Positions 16,880 through 25,210 of a stretch of 64,000 bases of DNA are shown here, piece by piece. Each line of letters opens with the position of its first letter. Within the stretch, counting starts at the first letter, position 1. Origin of the DNA: Liberiplasma sp046541015. GTDB lineage: Bacteria > Bacillota_I > Bacilli_A > Izemoplasmatales > Izemoplasmataceae. The translations under genes were made by a program, and so were the position numbers. A model generated the notes under the pieces. The model worked only from the letters and a program-made list of their open reading frames with translations. It was not told the origin of the DNA and ran no database searches. The stretch covers positions 25,135 through 89,134 of the forward strand of contig JBKHEA010000006.1 in assembly GCA_046541015.1 (NCBI GenBank), given 5' to 3'.

Positions 16880-17245
16880 TTATTTTATGACAATGCGAAT
16901 AATCGCATCCTCACTTTCTATTTTTATTTTAGTGCCACGGGCATATTTTAGTAAAGCACTTAGGTCATCTTTAGAAAGACCTTCTATTTGATTTTTCTTA
17001 AATTGTTCATCGATTGGGGCAAATCTTAAACCAAATCGAACTAAACCAATGGGTAGTGGAATAGCAAACAATATTCTTAAAAACGCATTGAGTCGTTTTG
17101 ATTCATTTGGTAATGTAATGCGCATTTTGATGAAAAACGCCCGTTTAACCCCGCGTCTGTTCATCATAGGGGTAAGGGTGTCATACGCTTGTTGACTTGT
17201 CAAAGACCCATCATATAAGGCTTCACAAACTTCAAGGGTGTTCAT
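16880..17245 (-). CDS. Small SHOCT-like operon protein, function unknown
   Basis: A 121-aa first gene of the operon with Shine-Dalgarno GGAGGTGG before its ATG. The N-terminus VCEALYDGSLTSQQAYDTL looks like a degenerate SHOCT-type hairpin. The middle (FFIKMRITLPNESKRLNAFL) and end (GTKIKIESEDAIIRIVIK) align by eye with FKIRILSHDGDKVNVQI and the IESGDGDIVEIIIE end of the 128-aa protein, suggesting duplication. A short hydrophobic stretch (LRILFAIPLPIGLV) may contact the membrane but is too short and broken for a confident helix. No enzymatic motif is seen. Confidence 0.7.
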   Translation of the reverse strand: MNTLEVCEALYDGSLTSQQAYDTLTPMMNRRGVKRAFFIKMRITLPNESKRLNAFLRILFAIPLPIGLVRFGLRFAPIDEQFKKNQIEGLSKDDLSALLKYARGTKIKIESEDAIIRIVIK

Positions 17246-17273
17246 AAGCCACCTCCATACTTAGGATGGTTTT

Positions 17274-17302
17274 ATTTTAACGCTAAAACATAAAAAAGTC
17301 AA
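17274..17302 (-). promoter_or_regulatory. Canonical promoter of the SHOCT/DUF2089 operon
   Basis: On the minus strand TTGACT (17297-17302) and TAAAAT (17274-17279) are separated by 17 bases, 28 bases before the first ATG. It is one of the best -35 matches in the window. Confidence 0.8.
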
Positions 17303-17319
17303 GCAAAGTATTAAAATAA

Positions 17320-17335
17320 TTAATTATATAATTAA
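17320..17335. promoter_or_regulatory. Perfect AT palindrome, possible operator
   Basis: TTAATTATATAATTAA is a perfect 16-base palindrome, followed by a second TTAATTAATTA block (17340-17350). It lies just upstream of the -35 of the SHOCT/DUF2089 operon and about 110 bases upstream of the activase -10. The region is so AT-rich that chance is possible. No coding sequence is seen in the 238-base gap. Confidence 0.35.
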
Positions 17336-17442
17336 AAAAATTAATTAATTATGTGTTTATAGTTTAAAAATTTATTATTTTAGAATAAAACGCTTACTTT
17401 ATAAAAACTTTAGTTGATATAGTATTTTTGGCTATTTTACGA

Positions 17443-17448
17443 TATAAT
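17443..17448 (+). promoter_or_regulatory. -10 box of the activase operon
   Basis: TATAAT lies 35 bases upstream of the chosen ATG. A TTGATA at 17414-17419 is too far (23 bases) to be a clean -35. Confidence 0.45.
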
Positions 17449-17483
17449 ATGGTTTGAAACTTAGAAAAGGAAGTAGGGAAACA

Positions 17484-20423
17484 ATGACTTTACGAGCAGG
17501 TATAGACATCGGAAGTACAACGATAAAAATCGTTGTAATCAATGCATTAAATGAAATTGTGTATAAAAAATATACACGTCATTTAAGCAGTGTTTCAAAG
17601 TCACTTACAAATCTTTTAAGTGATTTAAAAACGGTTTATGGTGATGAAGCGATTCAATTTAATTTTACCGGTAGCGCCGCACTTAGGCTAGCTAAGTATA
17701 TCCATGCACAGTTTACTCAAGAAGTAATTAGTGCAACAAGTGCATTAAAACATTATGTAAAAGATATTGATGTTTGTGTTGAACTTGGGGGTGAAGATGC
17801 TAAAATAATTTTCTTTGATGGACTAAACATTGAACAACGTATGAACGGTACATGTGCTGGTGGAACGGGTGCATTTATTGATCAAATGGCATCGCTTTTA
17901 AATACGGATGCAAGTGGGTTAAATAACCTTGCAAAAGATTATGAAAAGCTTTATGATATTGCTTCACGTTGTGGTGTTTTTGCGAAAACAGATATCCAAC
18001 CTTTATTAAATCAAGGTGCAAAAAAAGAAGATATTGCAGCGTCTATTTATCAAGCCATTGTCAATCAAACAATCGCAGGGTTAAGTCAAGGTAGAAAAAT
18101 CAAAGGTAAAGTAGCGTTTTTAGGAGGTCCTTTAACCTTTTCAAGTGAACTTAGAAAACGATTTATTGAGTTTTTACATTTAGACAATGTCTTTATCCCT
18201 AAAAACGGTGAAGTATTTGTCGCTTTTGGGGCAGCCTTAGAAGCTAAAGAAGCAGCCAAACCAATTCATGAAATTGAACAAGCGATTTTAGATTACCGGA
18301 AACAATTTAAAGATTCTATGAGAAAAACCATGGAACCTTTATTTAAAGATGATTCGGATTATGAGAAGTTTAAAGCACGTCACAATCAAGCCAAAATTAA
18401 ACGTTTAGATATCAATACTTACCAAGGAGATGCGTATTTAGGAATAGATGCAGGGAGTACGACAACAAAAATGGTCCTTATTTCTGAAGATCAAGCTTTA
18501 CTTTATGATTTTTATCGTCATAACCGAGGCAATCCGATTGAAATGGTAAAAGAAGGCCTTTTTACCCTTTATGATATTTTACCAAAAGGAATCAATATTA
18601 AAGGGGCTTTTTCTACTGGCTATGGTGAGGCTTTGATGCATCATGCCTTTCATTTAGATGGCAGTGAAGTTGAAACGATTTGTCATTATGAAGCTGCGAA
18701 GTTTTTTAATCCAAACGTGAGTTTTGTAATCGATATAGGCGGCCAAGACATGAAGTGTTTTAAAGTAGAAAACGGCGTCATTACTTCGATTGTTTTAAAT
18801 GAAGCCTGTAGTAGTGGGTGTGGATCATTTATTGAAACCTTTGCTGAAAGTTTGGGTCATGGGATTGAACATTTTGCGGATATGGCAGTTAAGGCAAAAC
18901 AACCCGTTGATTTAGGTTCTCGTTGTACAGTGTTTATGAATTCAAGCGTAAAACAAGCCCAAAGTGAAGCGGCTAGTAGTAAAGATATAAGCGCCGGGCT
19001 TGCGGTGAGTGTTGTTAAAAATGCCCTTTATAAAGTTATAAGAGCGCATGATGTTAAAGAAGAATATGGGGATGAAATTATCGTCCAAGGGGGAACGTTT
19101 AAAAACGATGCGGTTTTAAGAGCGTTTGAACGTGAAATTGATACCTTTGTAACTAGACCTGATATTGCGGGCTTAATGGGTGCATTTGGAGCAGCTTTGA
19201 TTGCTAAAAAACGTGCTAAACAAGCTCAATCTAGTCTTTTAAATTTAAAGGCTTTAAGCGCTTTTGACTATAAAAGTAAGCGTGCAACGTGTCATAAATG
19301 TCCAAACTTATGTGCATTAACCATCAATATTTTTAACGATGGTGCTCGTTTTATCACTGGAAATCGTTGTGAAAAGGGTGCTGGATTAAGTGTTAGTTAT
19401 GATGAGATTCCAAACCTTTATTTATATAAATACGATAGACTACTGCGTTACCAATCAGATAAAGACAAACCATACAAAAAAACAGTAGGGATTCCGATGG
19501 TTTTAAATATGTATGAAAATTATCCATTTTGGCAACCATTTTTTGAAGCGTTAAATATCCGTGTGGTGATGAGCGATCGTTCCAATAAAGCGCTTTATGA
19601 AAAGGGACAAGATACCATTCCAAGTGATACGGTTTGTTATCCTGCTAAACTCGTACACGGCCATATAGAAAATTTATATGAAAAAAAAGTAGACTTTATT
19701 TTCTATCCAAATATGCCATTTAATTTTAAGGAAAAAGATCATGCCGATAATTATTACAATTGTCCTGTGGTTGCTTATTATCCTGAAGTGGTAAAAAATA
19801 ATATGGACCATTTAAATTTAGATGATTTTTTAAAACCGTATATTACCTTAAACAATCAAAAGAAATTTGTCGATATTATGCATAACCTATTAAAACCTTA
19901 TCATCAAGCGAAAAAAGCTGAAATACATAAAGCATTTGAACAAGGATTTAAATCCTATTTAGACTTTAAAAAAGAGGTTCAAGCTGAAGGTGAACGTGCT
20001 TTAAGGTATGCTAGAAAAGAAAAACTTCCTATGATTGTTTTAGCAGGAAGACCTTATCATATTGACCCTGAGATTAATCATGGCATCCCTAAACTTATTC
20101 GAAGTTTAAATGTCGTAGTATTAAGTGAAGATAGCTTAAGCCATTTGGATGATATGAAAGATGTGAATGTGTTAAACCAATGGACATACCATACACGTCT
20201 TTATGATGCCGCAAGATTTGTTGCTAAACGAAACGATATTGAGTTTGTTCAATTGGTTTCTTTTGGGTGTGGTCTTGATGCAATTACAACGGATGAAGTG
20301 AAACAAATATTAGAAGATCATCACAAGCTTTATACTCAAATTAAAATTGATGAAATCAGCAATTTAGGGGCTGTAAATATTCGCTTAAGAAGTCTATTAT
20401 CAACGATGAGGGAGGCATTATAA
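17484..20423 (+). CDS. Fused two-domain acyl-CoA dehydratase activase-like protein (BadF/HgdC type) with DUF2229
   Basis: A 979-aa protein with two successive BadF/BadG/BcrA/BcrD-type ATPase domains. The first starts AGIDIGSTTIK and carries CAGGTGAF and SRCGVFAKTD. The second starts LGIDAGSTTTK (around residue 325) and carries CSSGCGSF and SRCTVFMNSS. In stand-alone HgdC activases, these two Cys from each subunit of a homodimer hold one [4Fe-4S] cluster, so this fusion could form the cluster within one chain (inference). The C-terminal third is DUF2229-like, with a Cys cluster (CHKCPNLC, later RCEKGAG). The ATG at 17484 with AGGGA upstream is preferred over a TTG ten codons earlier. It abuts the HgdB-like gene. 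Its substrate is unknown. Confidence 0.88.
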   Translation: MTLRAGIDIGSTTIKIVVINALNEIVYKKYTRHLSSVSKSLTNLLSDLKTVYGDEAIQFNFTGSAALRLAKYIHAQFTQEVISATSALKHYVKDIDVCVELGGEDAKIIFFDGLNIEQRMNGTCAGGTGAFIDQMASLLNTDASGLNNLAKDYEKLYDIASRCGVFAKTDIQPLLNQGAKKEDIAASIYQAIVNQTIAGLSQGRKIKGKVAFLGGPLTFSSELRKRFIEFLHLDNVFIPKNGEVFVAFGAALEAKEAAKPIHEIEQAILDYRKQFKDSMRKTMEPLFKDDSDYEKFKARHNQAKIKRLDINTYQGDAYLGIDAGSTTTKMVLISEDQALLYDFYRHNRGNPIEMVKEGLFTLYDILPKGINIKGAFSTGYGEALMHHAFHLDGSEVETICHYEAAKFFNPNVSFVIDIGGQDMKCFKVENGVITSIVLNEACSSGCGSFIETFAESLGHGIEHFADMAVKAKQPVDLGSRCTVFMNSSVKQAQSEAASSKDISAGLAVSVVKNALYKVIRAHDVKEEYGDEIIVQGGTFKNDAVLRAFEREIDTFVTRPDIAGLMGAFGAALIAKKRAKQAQSSLLNLKALSAFDYKSKRATCHKCPNLCALTINIFNDGARFITGNRCEKGAGLSVSYDEIPNLYLYKYDRLLRYQSDKDKPYKKTVGIPMVLNMYENYPFWQPFFEALNIRVVMSDRSNKALYEKGQDTIPSDTVCYPAKLVHGHIENLYEKKVDFIFYPNMPFNFKEKDHADNYYNCPVVAYYPEVVKNNMDHLNLDDFLKPYITLNNQKKFVDIMHNLLKPYHQAKKAEIHKAFEQGFKSYLDFKKEVQAEGERALRYARKEKLPMIVLAGRPYHIDPEINHGIPKLIRSLNVVVLSEDSLSHLDDMKDVNVLNQWTYHTRLYDAARFVAKRNDIEFVQLVSFGCGLDAITTDEVKQILEDHHKLYTQIKIDEISNLGAVNIRLRSLLSTMREAL

Positions 20424-21700
20424 TGGATTTAACCTATGATGGTGAACGTATTGTTTTTACTGAAGCGATGCGCAAAGAGTATACGATATTAGTGCCACAA
20501 ATGGCACCGTATCACTTTGATTATTTTGTCTCTGCTTTAAAAAGTGAAGGGTATAAGGCAGAACTTCTTACAACAGATGATTATGATTTGATTCATGAAG
20601 GCATGAAGTATTCTCATAATGACATATGTGTCCCAGCAATGCTTGTTATTGGTCAGTTTATCGATGCTTTAAAGAAAAAAGGATTAGATGCACATAAGGT
20701 CGCATTGATTATTACTCAAACTGGTGGGGGTTGTCGTGCGAGTAATTATATTGCCTTACTAAGAAAAGCGTTAATCAAAGCACATTATGAGTTTGTACCG
20801 GTTATTTCCTTAAATGCCTCAGGATTTGAAAAGAATCCTGGTTTTAAAGTGAGCCCTCGTTTACTGCACAAGTTACATGATGCATTAATCTTTGGTGATG
20901 TAATGATGTTATTAACCAATCAAGTTAGACCTTATGAAGTTCACAAAGGGTCTGTAGAAGCTCTAAAAGATTCGATTGATTTAACCCTCATTGATTATTT
21001 TAATCATCGAACGATTTTTTCTTGGATACGTTCTAAACGCGTGATTAAATCAATCATTGAGCAGTTTGCCCAAATAGAAGTAAAGAAAATTCCTAAGCCC
21101 AAAGTTGGAGTTGTTGGTGAAATATATGTTAAGTATTCTCCTTTAGGGAATAATCATCTAGAAGCGACTTTAGAAAATGAAGGATGCGAAGTGGTAACGC
21201 CACCACTTTATGATTTTTTTATCTATAGTTTTGATTCAAAAATACATGATATTAAACACTATGGCGGGAAAAAAATTGAAGCTTTTATCCTAAATCTTCT
21301 TATTAAATACATTGAGTTTAGACGTAATAAAGCAAGGAAGTTAATGAAGAAAAAAGGGTTTGAACCTGGTGTTCCTTATAAAAAATTAAAAGCGATGGTC
21401 GAAGGGGTTTTAGACTATGGAACACATAGCGGTGAGGGTTGGTTATTAACGGCTGAAATGATTGATTTAATAAAGCATGGTGCGCCAAATATCGTCTGTA
21501 CACAACCATTTGGTTGTTTACCAAATCATATTGCTGGTAAAGGGATGTTTAAAACCTTGAAAAAACTCTATCCAAGTAGTAATATAGTAGCAATTGATTA
21601 TGATACAAGTGCTTCAAAAATCAATCAGTTAAATCGCATTAACTTAATGGTTTCTAATGCGTTTAGACAATTAGAAATGAGTGAATCCAATGAAAGTTAA
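20423..21700 (+). CDS. 2-hydroxyacyl-CoA dehydratase (HgdB-like) component
   Basis: A 425-aa protein whose ATG shares one base with the stop of the activase fusion (TAATG), so the two are coupled. It contains conserved Cys positions of the HGD-D/activase-associated family: DICVPAMLVIGQF, QTGGGCRASNY and CTQPFGCLPNHIAGKG near the C-terminus. In many Bacillota this part is fused to the activase as one polypeptide of about 1400 residues, but here it is split. No dedicated dehydratase A/B subunits, CoA transferase or acyl-CoA dehydrogenase are nearby, so it is an orphan reductive-activation module of unknown substrate. Soluble and cytoplasmic. Confidence 0.83.
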   Translation: MDLTYDGERIVFTEAMRKEYTILVPQMAPYHFDYFVSALKSEGYKAELLTTDDYDLIHEGMKYSHNDICVPAMLVIGQFIDALKKKGLDAHKVALIITQTGGGCRASNYIALLRKALIKAHYEFVPVISLNASGFEKNPGFKVSPRLLHKLHDALIFGDVMMLLTNQVRPYEVHKGSVEALKDSIDLTLIDYFNHRTIFSWIRSKRVIKSIIEQFAQIEVKKIPKPKVGVVGEIYVKYSPLGNNHLEATLENEGCEVVTPPLYDFFIYSFDSKIHDIKHYGGKKIEAFILNLLIKYIEFRRNKARKLMKKKGFEPGVPYKKLKAMVEGVLDYGTHSGEGWLLTAEMIDLIKHGAPNIVCTQPFGCLPNHIAGKGMFKTLKKLYPSSNIVAIDYDTSASKINQLNRINLMVSNAFRQLEMSESNES

Positions 21701-22802
21701 GTATGAACTAATTCACACCTGTAAACAAAGTGGTGCGCGCTATGGTCGTTTACACACCCCACATGGGATTATAGAAACTCCTGTTTTTATGCCGGTAGGG
21801 ACTAAAGCAACTGTAAAAACACTCGATGTTGATGAAATTGAAGCGGTAAGTGAGGGTTTAATTTTAGGAAATACTTATCACTTATGGTTGCAACCAGGTG
21901 AGGAAATAATTAATCGTCACGGTGGCATGCATGGCTTTATGCAGTGGCCACATGCGCTTTTAACTGATAGTGGAGGGTACCAAGTCTTTAGTTTAGCAAA
22001 CATGCGCAAAATTAAAGAAGAAGGCGTCTATTTTCGCCATCATAAAAGTGGAGAGAAACTTTTTTTATCTCCAGAAAAAAGTATTGAAATTCAGGAAAAA
22101 CTTGGGGCAGATATCGCGATGAGTTTTGATGAATGTCCACCGTTTGATTCTAGTTATGAGTATATGAAAGATTCTGTGATGCGTACATTAAGATGGGCAA
22201 AGCGTGGTAAGGATGTCCACAAAAAAAATGATCAAAGTTTATTTGGGATTGTACAAGGTGGCCCATTTTTAGATTTAAGACGTCATTCTTTAGAAGAGAC
22301 ACTTAAAATAGGTTTTGATGGCATTGCCATTGGTGGTTTAAGTGTAGGTGAAAGTAAAGAAGATATGTACCGTGTTTTAGATGGATTAAAAGCCCATTTA
22401 CCAAGTGAACTGCCCCATTATTTAATGGGAGTTGGAACACCTGATGACTTAATTGAAGGGGTGATTCGCGGGATTGATATGTTTGATTGCGTCAACCCTA
22501 CCCGTTTAGCAAGACACGGTAGTGCCTATACAAGTCAAGGCCGCATTATGATTAAAGCTGCAAAATATGAACTAGATATGCAGCGTTTAGACCCAGAGTG
22601 TGATTGCAAGGTCTGTAAAAACTATACAAGAAGTTATATTCGCCACTTATTTAAGGCTGAAGAGAGTTTAGGTCAACGATTAGTTAGTTACCACAATCTT
22701 TATTTTTTGAAAACTTTAATGCAAAATATTAAAGATGCGATTAAAAATGATCAACTCTTAGACTTCAAAAAAGCATTCTTCGCGCGATTTTATCATAAAT
22801 AA
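21690..22802 (+). CDS. tgt: Queuine/preQ1 tRNA-guanine transglycosylase
   Basis: Exchanges G34 in tRNAs with GUN anticodons for preQ1. The 370-aa TIM-barrel enzyme has KTGARxG-like CKQSGARYGRLHTPHG, substrate-pocket LLTDSGGYQVFS, GGLSVGE, the nucleophile-Asp region MFDCVNPTRLARHG, and the zinc site CDCKVC with a downstream His (YIRHL). A GTG at 21681 also opens the frame, but the ATG at 21690 matches the family N-terminus. Both overlap the HgdB-like gene by 11-20 bases and have only a weak Shine-Dalgarno. It acts with QueA (15018-16055). Confidence 0.96.
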   Translation: MKVKYELIHTCKQSGARYGRLHTPHGIIETPVFMPVGTKATVKTLDVDEIEAVSEGLILGNTYHLWLQPGEEIINRHGGMHGFMQWPHALLTDSGGYQVFSLANMRKIKEEGVYFRHHKSGEKLFLSPEKSIEIQEKLGADIAMSFDECPPFDSSYEYMKDSVMRTLRWAKRGKDVHKKNDQSLFGIVQGGPFLDLRRHSLEETLKIGFDGIAIGGLSVGESKEDMYRVLDGLKAHLPSELPHYLMGVGTPDDLIEGVIRGIDMFDCVNPTRLARHGSAYTSQGRIMIKAAKYELDMQRLDPECDCKVCKNYTRSYIRHLFKAEESLGQRLVSYHNLYFLKTLMQNIKDAIKNDQLLDFKKAFFARFYHK

Positions 22803-22838
22803 ACGCTTAAACTTGTTTTAATATAACGATAAATGCGT

Positions 22839-22844
22839 TATAAT
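22839..22844 (+). promoter_or_regulatory. -10 box of ftsZ
   Basis: TATAAT lies 29 bases before the ftsZ ATG. A TTTTAA at 22816-22821 has 17-base spacing but is weak. Confidence 0.5.
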
Positions 22845-22873
22845 AGCATTAAAGATTTAATGGAGGTCATACT

Positions 22874-24040
22874 ATGTTTGAACAAAATGATCATTTCAGT
22901 CAAAAACCCTCTATAAAAGTAATTGGGGTTGGTGGTGGCGGGGGGAACGCTGTTAACCGCATGATTGAAAACGAAGTCCAAGGCGTTGAGTTTGTCGCTG
23001 TGAACACCGATGCCCAAGTATTAAGACAATCAAAAGCCAACATACGCTTACAAATTGGTAAGCTTTTAACGCGTGGGCTTGGCGCAGGCGCTGACCCTGA
23101 AATTGGTCGACGTGCGGCGATGGAAAGTGAAGATGAAATTCGTGAATTATTACAAGATACGGATATGGTTTTTATTACCGCTGGTATGGGTGGAGGTACT
23201 GGAACTGGGGCTGCACCTGTAATTGCAAAAGTTGCTAGAGAAATGGGCTGTTTAACCGTAGGGATTGTAACAAAGCCTTTTAAGTTTGAAGGTAGACGCC
23301 GCGTTGCAACCGCTCTTGAAGGATTAGATGCCTTAAAACCTTATGTTGACACTTTAATCATTGTTCCAAATGATCGTTTATTATATGTTACAGACCGTAA
23401 CACTTCAATGCTTGAAGCATTTAGAGAAGCCGATAATGTTTTAAGACAAGGGGTTCAAGGGATTGCTGAAGTTATTACAGTACCTGGACTTATTAACTTA
23501 GATTTTGCGGATGTTAAAACCGTTATGAAAGATAAAGGGACTGCCCTTATGGGTATTGGTATTAGTGATGGTGAAAACCGTGCTGTTGAAGCTGCAAAAA
23601 AAGCGATTCACTCACCACTTTTAGATGCTAACATTGATGGGGCAACCGATGCTATTGTTAATGTTACTAGTGGACCTAATATTGCCTTGTGGGAAATTAC
23701 AGAAGCGATTGAAGCAATTCAAGCGGCTTCATCCACTGAAATTAACGTTATTTATGGGACAACCATTAATCAAGATTTAGATACAGAAGTCATTGTTACT
23801 GTTATTGCAGCAGGATTCGATGAAAATCGTAAAATTGAACTAGAAAGTTTAGGGGTTAACGATTATGTGAAACCAACTGATGCCCCAGAACTTGATGAAG
23901 ATGATCAGTATGATGACCATAAAGATAAAAAGAAACGTCGTAAAAAAGATAAGAAAGAAACAAAAGAAGATCCAAATAATGACCAAGAAGAACCATCAAA
24001 AACGGCTATTCCTTCGTGGTTAAAATCACGATTTAAGTAA
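22874..24040 (+). CDS. ftsZ: Cell division GTPase FtsZ
   Basis: A tubulin-like GTPase forming the division ring, 388 aa. Visible are the N-terminal GVGGGGGNAVNRM, the tubulin signature GMGGGTGTGAAP (around residue 105), the T7 synergy loop NLDFADVKTVM and a short highly charged linker (KDKKKRRKKDKKETKED). The C-terminal conserved peptide IPSWLKSRFK is the docking site for SepF/FtsA-type partners. It stands alone with its own promoter and terminator, with neither ftsA nor mur/fts genes beside it. The SepF cluster follows 80 bases later. Confidence 0.98.
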   Translation: MFEQNDHFSQKPSIKVIGVGGGGGNAVNRMIENEVQGVEFVAVNTDAQVLRQSKANIRLQIGKLLTRGLGAGADPEIGRRAAMESEDEIRELLQDTDMVFITAGMGGGTGTGAAPVIAKVAREMGCLTVGIVTKPFKFEGRRRVATALEGLDALKPYVDTLIIVPNDRLLYVTDRNTSMLEAFREADNVLRQGVQGIAEVITVPGLINLDFADVKTVMKDKGTALMGIGISDGENRAVEAAKKAIHSPLLDANIDGATDAIVNVTSGPNIALWEITEAIEAIQAASSTEINVIYGTTINQDLDTEVIVTVIAAGFDENRKIELESLGVNDYVKPTDAPELDEDDQYDDHKDKKKRRKKDKKETKEDPNNDQEEPSKTAIPSWLKSRFK

Positions 24041-24065
24041 AATGAGAATTTAATTCTCATTTTTA
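24039..24065 (+). terminator. Intrinsic terminator of ftsZ
   Basis: The near-perfect hairpin AATGAGAATT / AATTCTCATT is followed by a T-run, immediately after the stop codon. Confidence 0.85.
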
Positions 24066-24119
24066 CTTTAAATTAGCCCTTGTGATATAATAATCTTGTA
24101 ATGAATATTGGGTGAAAAT

Positions 24120-24281
24120 ATGAAACGTGCCTTTAATACAATTTATGGTGTTATTGTTGTAATGAGTATCATTTATTTTGTATTCGGAGATGCCAATGCA
24201 AGCTTGCAGTGGCTTTTAAGTATTATCCTCATTATTTATACGGCTTTTTTTACTTTTATAAATAGGAGGCATAAGTCATGA
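24120..24281 (+). CDS. Small two-helix membrane protein, 53 aa
   Basis: A short ORF with ATG at 24120, Shine-Dalgarno-like GGGTGA six bases upstream, and a stop (TGA) overlapping the next gene's ATG by 4 bases. Its translation begins MKRAFNTIYGVIVVMSIIYF and ends NRRHKS. It forms two predicted membrane helices (about residues 8-23 and 31-47) joined by a short loop GDANASLQ. The coupling overlap and ribosome binding site argue for a real gene. I recognise no family. It heads the yggS-sepF-yggT cluster, so a link to division or the envelope is guessed from context only. Confidence 0.6.
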   Translation: MKRAFNTIYGVIVVMSIIYFVFGDANASLQWLLSIILIIYTAFFTFINRRHKS

Positions 24282-24931
24282 ATAAAACTTTATATAAAGC
24301 CATTAAAAAAGAATATCCTGATGTAAAGATTGTTCTTGCTAGTAAGTATTTAAATTCTTTTTCTTTATTTAAACCCTTTTTAGATGAAGCATTTTATGAC
24401 TTTGGTGAAAACCGTGTTGAAGCGATATTAGAAAAACAAGCTTACTTAAAAGATTATCCTATAAAATGGCATTTTATTGGAACCTTGCAAAGTAAGAAAG
24501 TTAAGAAAGTGATTCATCTGATTGATACGCTTCACACACTTGATCATATGTCTTTAGCAAAAGAAATAGAAAAACGAAGAGAAACGCCTTTAAAGTGTTA
24601 CATCCAAGTAAATATTTCTTTAGAACCTCAAAAACATGGGCTTGCACTCGATGAAGTGAAAAACTTTGTTGATACGCTTAAAGATTTTAAAAAAATTCAT
24701 GTATGTGGTCTAATGGGGATGGCACAAGATACAAGCGATGAATCGATTATAAAGGATCAATTTAAGCGTTTACGCGACTTACGTGATACCCTTCAAAAAG
24801 ATTATCCAAACATCAAGGCTTTATCGATGGGGATGAGCCAAGATTACAAAGTTGCTTTAAAAGAGGGCGCAACTGTGTTAAGATTAGGTAGAATATTGTT
24901 AGCGGAGGATTCTGAATGGGAAAAAAATTAA
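24278..24931 (+). CDS. yggS: PLP homeostasis protein YggS/YlmE (PROSC family)
   Basis: A pyridoxal-phosphate-binding TIM-barrel protein of 217 aa. PLP Lys23 lies in VLASKYLN, followed by DFGENRVEAILEK, WHFIGTLQSKKVKK, the GLMGMA strand and C-terminal LSMGMSQDYKVALKEGATVLRLGR, which binds the phosphate. In Bacillus, ylmE is in the same position, upstream of sepF (ylmF). Its start overlaps the small membrane ORF (ATGA) and its end overlaps sepF by 16 bases. The role is PLP buffering rather than catalysis. Confidence 0.94.
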   Translation: MNKTLYKAIKKEYPDVKIVLASKYLNSFSLFKPFLDEAFYDFGENRVEAILEKQAYLKDYPIKWHFIGTLQSKKVKKVIHLIDTLHTLDHMSLAKEIEKRRETPLKCYIQVNISLEPQKHGLALDEVKNFVDTLKDFKKIHVCGLMGMAQDTSDESIIKDQFKRLRDLRDTLQKDYPNIKALSMGMSQDYKVALKEGATVLRLGRILLAEDSEWEKN

Positions 24932-25206
24932 AACCTGCGTATGACCGCACAGAGTTTATTAAAATGAGTGATGAAATCGATGCATTTAAACTCGCTGATA
25001 TGTTGATGTTAAGAAAACCTGTCATTGTTAATTTTGAAGACTATAACGCTATTGAAAGTAATCGTGTCATTATATTTTTAAGTGGTGTTAGTTATGCGAT
25101 TGATGGGGAAGTTGAATTGATTCGCGAAAAAATATTTGTTTTTGCTACAAAAGAAGATTTGAAAGATAAAACACTACGTAAATTTATTGCGAAATATAAG
25201 GAGTAA
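24916..25206 (+). CDS. sepF: Cell division protein SepF (YlmF)
   Basis: A 96-aa FtsZ membrane-anchor/bundling protein. The C-terminal SepF core is clear: MLRKPVIVNFEDYNAIESNRV, an internal FLSGVSYAIDGEVELIRE and FVFATKED (quoted here in pieces). It is shorter than the roughly 150 aa of Bacillus, with a reduced N-terminal linker and no obvious amphipathic membrane-targeting helix beyond MGKKLKPAYDRTE. Shine-Dalgarno GGAGG lies inside the end of yggS. It probably takes the place of FtsA as partner of FtsZ in this organism, since no ftsA is seen near ftsZ (inference). Confidence 0.9.
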   Translation: MGKKLKPAYDRTEFIKMSDEIDAFKLADMLMLRKPVIVNFEDYNAIESNRVIIFLSGVSYAIDGEVELIREKIFVFATKEDLKDKTLRKFIAKYKE

Positions 25207-25210
25207 AGAA

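Noticed and set aside
16880..17245. Hydrophobic stretch LRILFAIPLPIGLV as a membrane helix
   Set aside because: Only about 14 residues, with two prolines, too short and broken to call.
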